64,000 nt of DNA from Aspidiotus rigidus (lineage: Eukaryota; Arthropoda; Insecta; Hemiptera; Diaspididae): the NCBI GenBank assembly GCA_035079385.1, contig JAVHKY010000004.1, forward strand, positions 14,229,001 to 14,293,000, read 5' to 3'. The first letter of the stretch is position 1, and each line of letters starts with the position of its first letter. The translations under genes and the position numbers were made by a program. Positions 10,641-23,235 of the stretch are shown here, piece by piece. The notes under the pieces are model-generated. The model was not told the DNA's origin. It did not search any database and saw only the letters and a list, made by a program, of their open reading frames with translations.

Positions 10641-13485
10641 TCATCTCCCTGCATTTTAGACTTCAGAATTTATGTAAGTTGTAGGAAATATTTGAATACA
10701 TAATCAAGTGGGACTGAGCAAAACTAGGTCGATTTTCCCATTCATAACGGTTGTAAGACAACATGATAAGCAGGTAATTAACTGTAATAGAAGCTGATGA
10801 CCCCACAAGAGTACGACTTTCTCATTTGATAACCATGAGACAATAGCCACATCATGAATGGAACCGTATATTTAGGAAATAACGAACATAGAGGTCATAT
10901 TCAACACGCTTTGGTAAATAAAGGGGCTTAACACAGGCATAATGGTGTAGCTAGTCGACCCCAGGCAGGCGATCGAATAGACACCCTCATCTTTTTCTCA
11001 AACCATTCATTACAGTTTCCAAAATTTTATGTACAAGTAATTTGAGTTCCACACTTACAATTAATAACGGGTTACGCATTCTAACGGTCAGATAGATTTT
11101 CTTCACAACTGATAAAAAATGAAAATAGCGGACAACGCTCGATGACACACTTACAATTAAGCTACTCTGGGCTGTAGCTCAGAGCTGCAAATTCTGAGGA
11201 AGTGTAGGAAGAATGACAGAGAAGCCTAGGGTGTGGGGCCTTAGGTTACCTCAATTCGTCCCTAGTGGAAGAGGAGTACGTTGGGCCCACCGGGGAGAGA
11301 TATGTGGGTCATTGCAAGCAAAAACGTACCTTCTTGCTCTACCCTAAGAAGCCCAAGTATGTATCTGTTCCCCAGAAGAGATTTCAAATATGAGCTTGAG
11401 TACAATCTCGAGTATAATCTTTTTTTTTGGGAAGTACGTTATTATTTGTTTTGATGATGTATTTGGAAAAAATTTCAAGTTCATTTTTCACTAGTCTCTG
11501 TTTTCAAACATTATGATAAATTTTTAGTTTCTACAAACTGAATGTTTTGTCAGACCGTCTTGAACTGTCTTGAATTTTCCAGATGTCCTTGTTCAACTAT
11601 TGTCTGTATTTCATTCATCAATATTTCTTTTCCTAATGATGGTAGAACTTGCGGAAACAGATCCATATTCATCCTTTGCAGGTTAGCGCGAGAAGGTATG
11701 TTTTCGTGCGCGTTGACCCGCGGCTAAGAGACAATGTTTTTCCCGGTGAGCCCAACGTACTCCCTTCTACTTGAGAAAAACCACAGCTACCTTAACAAAG
11801 TTGAGCGAGGAACGCAGAGAACCTACTCTATGGATCGAATTGGTTTTTAAGGGTTCAAGTTGCCTTCCTATCTTATAATACCCTGAAAATGGAAAATTGG
11901 AGATTTTTTCAAGTGTGTCTACTGTCATAAATTGCGTCAAAGAAGTCGAGTTTTTCACAAGTCCCTTTTCTATCATACATTATGACTCGCGAGTTAAAAT
12001 TTTTTAAAATCACACTTTCACTCGCAGTGACCTGCGGCTTATAAACTGTCTCTTTCCCCGAAGGGCCCAACGTACTTCCTTCTACCGTCGCTGAACTTTT
12101 GTGAGGATAATCTTAGAATTTAGGGCAGGGTGCTATCACATGAGTAGAGTTCTAAACTTTTCTTCTATACCTGGCTACAATAGGACCAAAGAATACAATG
12201 AAATGAGTCTTTCAAGCAAATACCAATTTTTTGTCACCGCTTAGAACATTTGTCATTGTTGCATATTATATTCTCACTGACATTGACACGTCCACGTAAT
12301 TCGAAATAACGACTGTTCTATATCAAACAGAATATTAATACCATTCTAAGGCCAGTTCGTCGATTTAGGAGAATTTATTAAATTCCTTTCCCAACATTGC
12401 GGTCCTTTTCAATGAAATTTTTACCAGTTTTCCTCAATTGTTTTCAGTCGCAGTGTCATTCCGCGCTTCAAAAGCAATTTTATCAGCCCGACCGATCGAA
12501 ATTGAGGTCAGGTGTAATGTTTTCCCTCTTCTAAATCGTCACCTATAAGCCGAGATAGGCGTATAAACATTAAATACCTTAGATCCGTACTGAAACAACA
12601 AAGACGTTTTTATTATACGGCCGCGTTGCCTAGATTCCGAATCCAGCATCATAGAAAACGATTATACATAATCGTAAATTTTCACGACACGATTTATGGA
12701 CCATCGGATGTACTTCGCGGTTCGGGTCGAAGTCATCGAGACACGCGAAGAGGAACCAAGGTAAAATCGTAAAAACGTCGAATAATCATCTCCTAAAACG
12801 AACCATTACGCTATTCATTCATTACCCGACCTATGAGACTCGTATTAATTACAGGCCACAACCGATGAAAACATCATCTTCCGCGTTCGTTAAAGCTCGT
12901 CTCCTCTAATTCGTTTCTATAAATAAGAATGATTTAGCTCTTAGATATTATGTATAGTATCAGTCAGTCGATAACTTTTCTTCATAAACTTCTTCACGTA
13001 TCGTCAGTGCATCGGCGGCAATGAAAAATGACGTAAAAAAATACGCAACGTTAACCACACGTACACAAAGTATTTCTATATTGTCGGGTAATACGGGTGG
13101 AGATGATGGAAAAAAAATCTGTGCTTGAACCCGTTATAACTCAAGAAACTAGTTTTACCTTTCGAATCGCGAGGTACAATGAAACGCAACAATAAAGGAA
13201 GCACATCAAGTTCGTATTTATTCGGCTGAAAAGTTTCCACGATTCTGATCGCATCCTCTTAGGCGGGCATACCGAATCTCTTCAAGGTGGTTTCGCTTCG
13301 ATTGGATAGAGGATACGAAAATTTGAAAAAAAAAGACAGAAAAGTAGGACAGATGCGCGGGCACGGATGCTGGACCGATGGAACCAGATGCCAGTAAGTT
13401 GCGGCTTCGACGCTTACATCAGCGACGGGTCAACGATATTCACTATTCGGCCGAGTAAGATTATTGAATATTATCTGTCACTTAC
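10641..13485. other. Non-coding sequence with a scattered short repeat
   Basis: No gene recognised. A motif with GCCCAACGTACT(C/T)CCTTCTAC recurs at about 11747 and 12065 in the plus sense and, inverted, at about 11265 (GAGTACGTTGGGCCCA). The first two are each preceded by GACC(C/T)GCGGCT. The open frames 11542-11727 and 11767-11976 overlap these repeats and look fortuitous. Confidence 0.45.
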
Positions 13486-13609
13486 CATGATTAGAGTGCT
13501 CGATTCGGTAGATCTGCGTCGGATTGTAATTCAATGACGTGTACAGTATCAAAGACAGGCCGATTAATCCCAGCACCAGGGACTGTAGCACACGTATACG
13601 TGAACTCAT
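13486..13609 (-). CDS. Candidate first coding exon of a signal-anchor membrane protein
   Basis: On the minus strand a good acceptor (TGTTTCAG, exon from 13612) is followed three bases later by ATG at 13609, 41 codons, and a consensus donor (CATG|GTAAGTG after 13486, phase 1). The peptide starts MSSRIRVLQSLV, continues as a single hydrophobic segment of about 17-20 residues, and then turns polar (YNPTQIYRIEHSN). A short basic N-terminus followed by one membrane helix is the plan of a type II Golgi or ER protein such as a glycosyltransferase or sulfotransferase, but the family cannot be told from one exon. Later exons must lie below 13480, perhaps outside the window; I did not find them. Confidence 0.45.
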
Positions 13610-13612
13610 AAC

Positions 13613-15940
13613 CTGAAACATTCGTCGGACGATATTTCTGGTGAAAATTTCGTACATTACTGAATAAATCGTACAATGATATAACATTCGATATCACTCG
13701 TTCGAGTTTTACGAGATAGAACGTCGAAGAATGTCGGACGTCGCTCTATCCGACATCGTATTAGGACGCGAAAGCCTTTGCCACTATATCTGAATTCTCT
13801 TTCACACCGTTTTTCCACGATCCGTTTTCATTTACACGATGCCGGCACATTGTGGTCGCATAAATACACAATAATACCGGTGCGTACTTCAAATTTAATT
13901 ATCTTTCATAACACGCGCTATGCCGCGAGACGCGACATAATTATCCCATTATTGCCATTATAATGTATTGTTGTGCGCGCGGGGTATCTCGCGAAACTTC
14001 CATAAATCCGATACCGAGAAGGACGTTCGCGTAATTTGAGTACGGATTTTCAATCAAATTTTTGACTTAACGAGACTAAGTGGACCTATTTGTAAAACCG
14101 AACGAGGTCGCGTGCTCTGACTGATGAGCGTGATTGGTACGATGATATGCTGCGGCTGCTGTCCTGCATCCGCTGTAGAAATTTGAAACGCGATAAGGTG
14201 CTCTAGTTTAGGTTATCATCGAGCAGAGGAGGAGTGAATACAAAATAGTTTTTCGCCCGGGCATATACGGAGAACACGTTCAACATTTTTAAACGTGACC
14301 TTTGTACATATACTCAATCTAGGCCTACATACAGGTTTCGTTTACGAGATATAATTAGCGATAAAAATCTGGAAGGTAGCATTATTTTCAGTTTTAAGGA
14401 AGCGAAAAAATATCAAATCTACACGGTCAGACGCGGTGCACTTCGATTGTGTACCGCAGACGAATGCACGCACACAACCGGTTCGATCTTGTACACTCCT
14501 ACTCTTTGCGATAGATGAGAAGAAAAAAAATAATAAGTCGACCTCGAAACTATAAGTGAATTTTTCGCGATAATATCCTTCGATTCTTTGCTCTGTAGCG
14601 AGCAAAGACTGACAAATTTCTCCGCACAAAAAAGAATGATACGGATACGAAGGTATGCGAGCGTTGAAGAAGTATATCCAAATAACGGCGAGTTTTCGGA
14701 ATTTTAAGTCTTGTTTAAAGTATGCAGGCAGAACAGTTCTCGCGAAAATTCGTATTCACTTTCTCCGTCTGGAGATGGCAGAATGAAGGCGAGTAAATAA
14801 AGAAGGTGCTATATGTACCGTTTGTACAATTCGAATACCGATCAGTGTTCGCCGAAGAAACCGAAAGTCCGAACGAAACATGGGAATTCAACCTTTCATT
14901 CTAATCGCTATTTAACGAAGATATCGAAAACAATGTTGAAAGGAGCACGTCTTCACCATTAAAATTCTACCCTAGTGAAAACCCTGACACGTAATGACTT
15001 ATTCCATCAACGCGTGCTTCTCACATTAGTACCTGACAACTAGGAAAGGTTGAGATTAAACGTTTAAGTGAATACGAGAATACTAGACCGATTTTCCAAT
15101 GACGTCACATAACACTGCTACTTGCTGTCTCTACAGTTCCTCTTTCCCTTGCCTCTACACCATGTAAACAAGCAAATGTGCGCAACAAATTTTACACACG
15201 AATTCCCGTCAGAGAAAATAGGAGAGTTTGGGCGACGAATAGGTGAAAAATTGTGTATTTTTAAGGATCTTAAGAATTAGTTTCATTAATTAGAGGCTCG
15301 TATCGATCAATTAAAAGCCACAGCGCTTCTGTTAAACAATACTTGAAAAATAACCCAACGTCATCACTGTGCTTAAAAAATGGGGGAGTGTTCTTAAAAT
15401 TGTCTTTGATCACGCAGACCACAAATGCAACTTGGGTGCATGACTTACAGGTAATCAAAAAAACAATTTCCGAACTAACAAGACCACTGAAATGGAACCG
15501 AAAAGAGTAGAGATGAAAAGCGCAATTTATGAATAAAAAAAAAGACAGAGGGGCCGATTTTCAACGCGAGAGGAAGACGAAAACCAAGAGGGGGAAGGAC
15601 AGAGGAAAGACTCTCCTCACTCAGGAGGCTGATAATGATAAAATAAACATGATAACGGGTAAATTAGAATTAAACACCCACGAATCTACAACAAACACGA
15701 CCAGTAAGTTCATTTTAGTATTTCTAGAAGGCTAATTCTCCTGATTTATAAAGATGTTACTGATTACAATCATTCGCTTTGATCGGCATTAGTTTTGAGC
15801 CCCAAAATTTTTACACAGTAAGTTGGTGGATAGTGACTGTGAGAAGGGCAACGAGGCTACCATGTTTGTATGAGAGCGGAAAAAACTTGGAAAGAAGGTG
15901 AGCGTGTGTATAATTTGGAGACGTGTGTAAGGTATAGATT
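13613..15940. other. Non-coding or unrecognised sequence
   Basis: Likely upstream or intronic to the candidate membrane-protein exon. No further exon, repeat or RNA gene was identified; open frames here (13778-13963, 14342-14629, 15270-15458, 15529-15735) lack recognisable features. Confidence 0.45.
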
Positions 15941-15949
15941 TCGTTATGA

Positions 15950-16710
15950 CGGAATTCTTGGTGTGATGAAGCCCAAGCGAATGGTAACGGTTTTAATTGG
16001 GTTGATTTGTTTGATGAGACTCGATTTCGCCTGAGTGTGATCCATACGTCTATAACTTTGAGGTGGATGGTACGGGTGAGACCATTTTCAGTGGGAAGAA
16101 GACGAGAATTGATTCGGGGAACTTTTCTGGCAGTTTTGGCAGCTAAATCGACTGTCTCATTACCCCAGATTCCTCATGGTTGGGGACCCAGATGAATGGA
16201 CGACACAGTTATAAGGAGAGAATGGATGCGTGAGACAAGTAGATGAGTAGAGTGCCGCTGAGGCAGATAAGGAGTCAGCGGCGATCAGGAAAGTGCGGTC
16301 TGGTGGGAAGGGAGGGTTCGTATTGTTTCTAAGCATCGAAAGACGGCTTAATTGATACGGAGTTGTGGTATCGATGAGAAAAGATTTTGTTGCCAATTGA
16401 AAACGCGTTTTTGATTGTTGATCCACCTATGAAACAAAGGATAGTTTTGGAAAAAGAGTCAAGTATTCTGAAAAAGAGGGGGGCAGTAAATTACGAGGTA
16501 GGTCGATTTTTTGGGTAGTTGACATAGTTTGTATATTACTTTAGGTGTAGGTAAGGTACAAGGGAGTAGAGAGGGAACTTGGGGACTAGGCAATGAAAGT
16601 GAATTTTTTTGTGAAGAGGATGGGTGAGAAAGTAGAGCATGTGGTTCGAAGTGTTGCGATAGGTAGGACGATTTGGGGTGCAAATAAGTGTGGCCAAACT
16701 CTCTGTCCAC
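15950..16710 (-). pseudogene. LINE relic: RNase H domain region
   Basis: Minus-strand reading gives the RNase H part of a LINE ORF2 in two frames: LIAADSLSASAALYSS (about 16300-16250, with the catalytic Asp-Ser), then FIWVPNHEESG, and in the adjacent frame GNETVDLAAKTARKVPRIN (about 16170-16110), followed by a tail with WITLRRNR. The order F-x-W-x-P-x-H / GNE-x-x-D-x-AAK is the hallmark of Jockey/I/CR1-like elements. A frameshift separates the two halves at about 16175, and no reverse transcriptase core is intact. Confidence 0.65.
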
Positions 16711-17734
16711 AACATATAAACTCTACCGTAGGATCAGAATTTGCAGTCCTCAATATTATAGTAACTCCCTAGTTGTGATCTAGATTTTCCATGATCGTGG
16801 TTACATGAAGTATTGCTAGGCCGCATACTAAACTTTGTCAATTGTTGATAGTAGTCTCATTTTTTAGTAGACCGCACACATTTACATAGGTGCTAGACGG
16901 CAAAACACCGCATGTGAGAGCGCAGGTCCCTCCTCCACGCCTTCGATGAAATGCTGGAGAAGACAAATTGTGTATAAATGTCTACCAGTTGGCGAAATCG
17001 GATAAGTGATCGAACAAGAAAAAAGTCATCAGATAGTAGATTCAGGGAAAAAATTCCTGAAATCATTTCACTATTAAATAGTATTCAAGCCAAAAAAACT
17101 GGCGGCTGGAAAACATTCCTCCATCTCCCCCCGCTCCTCCTTTCAATAAAATAGCCTGCGTGACACCCAGCTAGTATCCAGTACGGATAGATTTCATCTC
17201 GATGCTTGACATGCGTGACCTGCTATAGGAAAGAGGGATCAACTTCTACAAAAAATTTTATGGGGTTCGTGCCGTTTGTGGAAAAATCACGAATTGGAAA
17301 TGATAGGGAGCTAACGATGGAAAACGAAGCTATGACGTCAAAAAGAAAACAAAAAGAAAAGTTGGTAGGAAAATGAAATTTTCACGAAGAAAAGTTGAAC
17401 AGATTGATAAAAATGAGATGGACGTTAAAAAACGATTACAAAATTCTCATTTGAGTGTTGGTAGACGGGCCATTAAAAATAGTTCAATATTTAGGTAGCG
17501 GAAGGGGGCCGCGACCCCTCCCCTTGGCCCATCTTCGGCAATAGAACCCTCAAGATGATCACATGAAAACCACTATTCATTGAAAATATTTCATTACAAA
17601 TTCTATCGCGATGAATCGATTTGAACGATCGATAATTCTCAAATCGTTACATAAACACACTATCAGATACCAGTCGATTTCAATATAAATATCTTCCATT
17701 CAATCAATGAAGAGTAAAGATGATTAAACACTCA
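16711..17734. other. Non-coding or unrecognised sequence
   Basis: No gene recognised. Short phrases near 16815-16880 (CCGCATACTAAAC, GTAGACCGCAC) recall Merlin subterminal motifs, but no inverted repeat was found. Confidence 0.4.
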
Positions 17735-18125
17735 TCCTTTGGCTCCTAATTTCTCCAAGATGTTTCTTTCCTTGCTGACGTCATACCCTGATGTCGGACC
17801 TCCTTCAACTTCCCCCACATACAACTCGAAGTTGATTCCCCTTTCCATCATAAAAGTTGAAGTTAATTCTAGCAAGTTCCTGATGACGTCAAGGTTTGAG
17901 CTCCTTATATTTTTAAATCCCTCTTCTACAATGCTTCATCTTAAAACTTTTTCCAATTTCTCCACTGAAGTTCGAAGATCGAAATTTTTTGATGTCCTTT
18001 TAGTCCCCCCTACCAGAATATACAGCTCGGAAATGAGAATTTTTTCAAATCCAACTCGGCTCACAAACATAGCTCGAAAGTCTAAATTTCTTCAACTCTC
18101 ACTCCTCGATTATCGAAATAAGTCT
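17735..18125 (-). repeat. Decayed array of the CTCGAG minisatellite
   Basis: Read on the minus strand, units such as AAAATTTCGATCTTCGAAC, AAATTTAGACTTTCGAGCTA and a G-run after each resemble the unit at 22612-22967 and 4675-5600, but with many changes. The 131-codon plus-strand frame at 17739-18134 is a by-product of this repeat. Confidence 0.5.
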
Positions 18126-18129
18126 ATAG

Positions 18130-18375
18130 GTTAGATCAAGGTCATCCATCACTCCAAATTTTTTCCAGCCTCAAGGTGCTCGATACCGATTTTTTTGTGG
18201 TATTTGTAATTGTATTTTTGGATTACTCTTTTGAGTATACCTTCCTTAACCTTGTCTCTAAATTTATTAGATAGCGAGCAACTCGCGTCAAAATTGCTTC
18301 AAACGCCCTTCCCTATTCCTCTTATGTACAATTTCAAGTTCATCCATCACTCTGAATTTTTTCCAGCCTCAAGTC
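18130..18375. repeat. ~197-bp spaced duplicate
   Basis: A 40-base stretch with CATCCATCACTC and GAATTTTTTCCAGCCTCAAG occurs at about 18136-18175 and again at about 18332-18372 with a few differences. Possibly two monomers of a decayed ~197-bp tandem repeat. Confidence 0.55.
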
Positions 18376-20400
18376 ATTCGTTCTGAAAACGTCACATACG
18401 TCTTCTACAGGGTTTGAGCCGAATTACAGAGTACTGTTTTCTTGAATTCTCTAGAAATCTGACACCTCAAACATGAACGTAGAATTGAGGACTCCAACTG
18501 TTCCTCATCCATAATGACCTGAGACTCCTCAATGATTTTACATTAGGGAAGCTCTTTTCTCGTCCAAACAATGGAGCTATTTTTCTAGATCCCCAAATAA
18601 AACAATTTCTCGAGGTCGGAGATTCTTCTCCTGTGCTTTCCGGTCGGAATTTTATCTCGGTTCCTTCTTCATATACAAATCACTTCATGGTCTAAAATCT
18701 TCATAATAGTTCTACGGTCTAAACCACATCCTCACACCTAAGACGAAGATCAACATGTTCTCAAGTCTCTAGTCTTGAGAAATATATCACAAAAGCAAAT
18801 TTCTTTGGTCCTCTCTCCGAATATTGAGTTCGGAGTTTTCTCAACCCTCTTTCCAAATATCAAAATTAATCGAAGCTAAGAAAGCTTCCACTAACCGGAT
18901 GCGCGGGTATTTCTGAGGATGGACCCTTTAATTTACAGTGGGTTTCCCGCTAAAAAAGATGACTGCTACTCAGATATGACGTGTTGAGGTGTGACTGAAA
19001 AGTGCGTGAGCAAAATCTCACATCTTTTCATTAACGTCAACCGCAAAGCTTCTATGAATCCATACAAAATACAGAAACGAAGAAACATTCATAATATAAT
19101 ATCGCTCTAAACAATCTTCAAAATCATGCTTACTTTTCGGATAGCTTTAGAATTATACATCTCTTTATAGTCCAAACGAAAACCGCAAGTACGAGCTATT
19201 TGACTAACACGTCTCGATACAACAAGTTCGAATAAGATCTCGATCTTTAACACAACTAAAGTGGACTTGTGATTCCGGGTGGGATGATTGTTCTCGGAAA
19301 CTTAAGTTACGAAACAAGAGAGAGATAACGAATACGATTGTTTTGAATGTATATCAATTCCAATCATCAATTATCTCTATACCTCGCATGGATGGGAGTT
19401 AAAATTCAAATTATACTATCACAAGATAGTTTACATAATTATGAATCGTAAAAGTAACCTCCGTACCCTAGCTTGATATAAGGCTGTATGTAAAGACTAT
19501 CACCGACGCTGCCCTCCTTGTGGATGAAGAATAGAACTTGTCGGAAAAAACTGATGAGAATACGCTATTAAACATGCGAGAAATAGAAGACATCTTCTAG
19601 GATATTTGATCCGGAAGGAAACGGACCGAAACAAGGTACCAGTACCATAATTTCGACCTTTCTTCGACGGTAAGTATATCGATCGTCGAAATTTCGGTAT
19701 TAAAAGCCGCCGCGTGCATCACCTCAGCGTCTAAGTGACTTGAAATAACATTGTAAGGAATTTACTGCACTAATGTTAGGGTTGCATGTCTGTCTAGCCC
19801 TATCGAGATCTTCAAATGATAATTTACCCCTCCATGGAGAATATGAAATGTCAAACTTACTGCCTCAGCAGGTAACAAACACGTCGTCCAAACGTCTTAC
19901 AAAATAGGGAGTGTGTGATAGCGATGCAGCAGGCTCAACTATTGTATCTTTCCTGCCACTCTGACGATAACGCATTACATCATATGGACCACAATATTTT
20001 TCAAGCTAGACTTCGGATTCGAGGAAAACACAGTTTCGTGCAATTGAGATACAGAAACGCCAAGAAATTACGCGATTCAACATATCGAAAGTATTCGTCT
20101 AGAAGATCGGATAGAAACACTGTATTAAGATGTAAATAATATACTCACAGAAAATTGAAATATTATCGCATTCCATAAGTCAAGACTTCCAATTTTCAAA
20201 CAAGGCCAGCCGACGTACTTGTAGGAACATCGTAATCTTCCACAATGCGATAAAAAAGGATTAAATTCCAACTCGATAACTACACCATTATTCGCGAGAT
20301 CGAATACCAACTACCATCGCGAATTGTGGTACACGGAAAATAAAATGAAACACATTCGAATAATCGCTTTATTATGCACAATTTTACAGAATAAATGCGT
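18376..20400. other. Non-coding or unrecognised sequence
   Basis: No supported gene. Open frames at 19915-20139 and 20125-20310 show no family features. Confidence 0.45.
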
Positions 20401-20403
20401 ATT

Positions 20404-20830
20404 CTACGAGTTATTTGTGTGAAATCGAGACGAAACACGAACGAACACTTGACTCACTCGAGCACATGACAAGAGAAACAGCTTGAGTGGACGACTGAAA
20501 ACGAATACAGCAGCAGTCTGACAGCGAACAGGCAGGAGAGCGTTTCGCGTGCTGTTGAGAAGTGAGGGGAGAACGGAGGACGGTTCTCGCTGTTTGTTCT
20601 TATGGCTCGTCATCTTCCCGACGCGACGATTGTGCGGGGATGCAAGTTCGTGATGATAACCGCGTGCACTGTGCTGTTGGCGCACCGCGGTAGAGAAATA
20701 TCCGTGACCGTATCCGTACAAAAGTGAGCTTTGAAGCGCGCTCCAACTCACGCACGGCTTCACGCCTCGACCATTAACGGCAAGAGCGGGCTACAAGTCC
20801 GCAAGACTTGCTTTGAATCGGACTTGCGTG
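20404..20830 (-). other. CpG-richer segment, possible promoter or 5' exon
   Basis: GC and CpG content are clearly above the surroundings, and a 119-codon minus-strand frame (20763-20404) of basic, Ser-rich, low-conservation appearance crosses it. It could be a promoter and untranslated first exon for a minus-strand gene, for example the one with the exon at 13486-13609, but no link is demonstrable. A small stem (CAAGTCCG...CGGACTTG) lies at about 20792-20825. Confidence 0.25.
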
Positions 20831-21199
20831 CTATTTTGCATTACTTTGGTTTAGTTATATTTTTGTTATCCTTTTTTTTTCAAAAAATGATTCTATAGAT
20901 CGCTAATTATTATGAATAAAATTGCGCTTTGCTCTTTACATCATGCGTACAGAGAGGAAGAAGAAAAAACATCCACTTCTAAAGCACATTATGGAAATTT
21001 CAAAGCGATTTATTCCTCCCTAAATTAATGCACAGCTATTAGGTTTTCATCTTCAGTGCAGAATTGTACAATTCTCCTAATGCTAGTTGTACCTTTGCAA
21101 GTTAACTCGGAGCACTTGAATATCGTCACTGAGTAAGAGTAATAGGCGCTAAATTAATTTATTCTCAGCCTAACCTTGCTAGATATCATTCCTTTCTTC

Positions 21200-21503
21200 A
21201 AACCTATTCGCATGAGGACACAAAGTAGGCGCCCTCTATGAAAACTGTGGTGGCCATTTTTGGAAGCTGCCTGAAAAGGGGATGTTACAGAAAATTGTTG
21301 AAATCTTAATTTTTTCTTCTTTTAGGTTATTCTATGAATGAAAATAATAAAAAAATGCTCTTACTACTTTTTTGTATTTTTCAATATTGACAAAGATACA
21401 GCCCGTTTTAGTTTTATACAGGTTTATGGCAATTTTTGCCGAATCCCCTTTTCGGGCACGACTCTAGCGCACCTACAGTTGTGTCCTCATGCGAATTAGG
21501 TTT
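21200..21503. mobile_element. MITE with ~25-bp terminal inverted repeats
   Basis: Left end (AAACCTA, then TTCGCATGAGGACACAA, 21200-21223) and right end (21479-21503) are inverted copies; 17 bp of this are perfect. Looser similarity continues inward (GTAGGCGCCCTC versus GTAGGTGCGCTAG; CTGAAAAGGGGAT versus CCGAAAAGGGGAT). About 304 bp, no coding capacity, no convincing target-site duplication. Confidence 0.7.
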
Positions 21504-21779
21504 ATAATGTAACAAAATAGTAACAATAATACGAAGATTATAATTATTATAGCAGAGGTAATTTTATCTTATTGTGATTTCAGTATATGTTCTGGTAGTT
21601 CACAAGATGACAAAGGGTGAATTGAGGGTATGCTCTCAGAACCTCGCAGGGTACTTGGGGACGTATATGCAACCTAACGTACATTGTTTCGGAGTTTCCC
21701 AGCGGCAGCGGGCAAAGCACTCCCTTAATCCGGCCGAGAAAGGTGAACAAAACAAGTGATATTAACTATAGAATATCTG

Positions 21780-21809
<30 letters not shown>
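21780..21809 (+). repeat. Long A run, possible retroposon tail
   Basis: About 30 consecutive A residues just downstream of a 61-codon frame (21574-21759) that begins at an acceptor-like TGATTTCAG. This could be the tail of a processed retrocopy, or only a homopolymer. Confidence 0.35.
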
Positions 21810-21811
<2 letters not shown>

Positions 21812-21898
21812 AGAATGTGTATCTATTAAACGGATACCGGTAGCTAAACCAGAATTGAAAAGAGAGGGAATTGGAACAAGAGTACGAAAAATATTGAA

Positions 21899-22210
21899 AG
21901 AAGACTAAGTTGCTACGCGCCTCAGTACATTTTGTCCGAGTCTCTTACATTTTATTCATTTTTTCTTTTTTAACGAAATAATATTTCGGAAATTTATCTT
22001 TTTCTTCCTCTGTATTTTTTTCTTTTTTTCTTGTCTGTTAACCACAGGCCAAGACCCAAAGAACTGAAGCTTCTTTTCCTATTGACATCTCGTGGTCTAG
22101 ACATCCAGATTTTTTTCATGTGAAAAGATCCGCATCTTCTTTTTGCACTCAGATCTACAACCTCAGATATTTGGTTCCTTCTTTCTTGTTAAGACCTGAA
22201 ATTGAGATAA
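21899..22210 (+). repeat. Dispersed repeat, copy 1
   Basis: Shares an ordered set of blocks with 55762-55985: AAGACTAAGT/AAGACTGACT, GCGCCTC(A/T)GTA, GAGTCTCTTAC/GGGTCTCTTAC, a T-rich stretch with GAAATTTAT, and AAGATCCGCATCTT versus GAGATCCACATCTT. A shorter match to its start is at 23503-23560. Unclassified transposon remnant. Confidence 0.5.
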
Positions 22211-22267
22211 TATTCTCACAAATAATCATAATATGAGGCTTTCCAGCCCTGCAATACATCAATGAGG

Positions 22268-22450
22268 CATATAAAAAAAAATTTTTCTGGCATAGCCAAA
22301 TAAATGAAGATCATGTTCCATGTCTTTTATATTTTATCAGTCATCTTGAAATATTTTAGTCTAGGCTTCTACTAGGTCAAGTGTTCGTGAGATATTATTC
22401 GTTTACCCCCTTACCTATCTTGGCGTCGTATAAGTCTTGTATTCTCGGTT
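22268..22450 (+). repeat. Dispersed repeat shared with 9990-10130
   Basis: TTTTCTGGC(A/G)TAGCCAAATAAAT(G/A)AAGA, then CATGTCT(T/A)TTAT and further weaker matches. Probably a fragment of a LINE or another old transposon. Confidence 0.5.
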
Positions 22451-22611
22451 GGTATTGGGTCGATTTATATGAAATTGAGAATAATTGAAGTTTTATATTT
22501 GCTGTATGGAATAGGGTTATTTTTTTGATAATCGGATTGATAGAATTAGAGATTTTTCGATTTTAATTTAGAAGAAGTCGAGCGTTAGTTCGTTAACCAT
22601 CGTGCGTTGAG

Positions 22612-22967
22612 GGGGACTTGGAAGAATTTCGACTCTCGAGCCATATATGATACAAGGGGGACTTAGAAAAATTTCGACTCTCGAGCCATATATGATAGGA
22701 GAGGGACTTGGAAAAATTTCGACTCCATATATGATACAAGGGGGACTTACTCTCAAGCCATATATGATAGGAGAGGGACTTGGAAGAATTTCGACTCTCG
22801 AGCCATATATGATAGAAGGGGGACTTAGAAAAATTTCGACTCTCGAGCCATATATGATAGGAGAGGGACTTAGAAGAATTTCGACTCTCGAGCCATATAT
22901 GATAGAAGGGGGACTTGGAAAAATTTCGACTCTCGAGCCATATATGATAGGGACTTAGAAAAATTTC
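22612..22967 (+). repeat. 45-47-bp minisatellite, about eight copies
   Basis: Unit: GGGGGACTTRGAARAATTT, CGACTCTCGAGCCATATATGATA, and a short A/G tail. Units alternate between endings ATACAA/ATAGAA and ATAGGAGA, so the higher-order period is a ~91-bp dimer. Two units carry internal deletions (the third and fourth). Apparent reading frames on both strands here are repeats only. Same family as 4675-5600 and 17735-18125. Confidence 0.85.
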
Positions 22968-23015
22968 GACTATTTATTTATTTAATTATTTAATTAAATA
23001 ATAATTTAATTATTT

Positions 23016-23052
<37 letters not shown>

Positions 23053-23127
23053 TTATATTATTTACTTATTTAATTATTTAATTATTTAATTATTTATTTA
23101 TTTAATTATTTATTTATTTAATTATTT

Positions 23128-23160
<33 letters not shown>

Positions 23161-23163
23161 TTA
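22968..23163. repeat. TTTA/TTTAATTA microsatellite
   Basis: About 195 bp of nearly pure ATTT and ATTTAATT units directly abutting the minisatellite. Confidence 0.95.
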
Positions 23164-23235
23164 TTGATTATTATTATTACGCGGGGTGTACTCGCGAATT
23201 TCTGAATCACCCACTGGGTAGAGATTTCTCTTGAC

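Noticed and set aside
16800..16900. Second Merlin copy
   Set aside because: Only two short phrases resemble the subterminal motif; no inverted ends or TSD.
17739..18134. 131-codon plus-strand frame as a gene
   Set aside because: Explained by the decayed minisatellite.
22647..22958. 103-codon repetitive frame as a repeat protein
   Set aside because: Purely the minisatellite; units of 45-47 bp do not keep a constant frame, and deletions are frame-changing.
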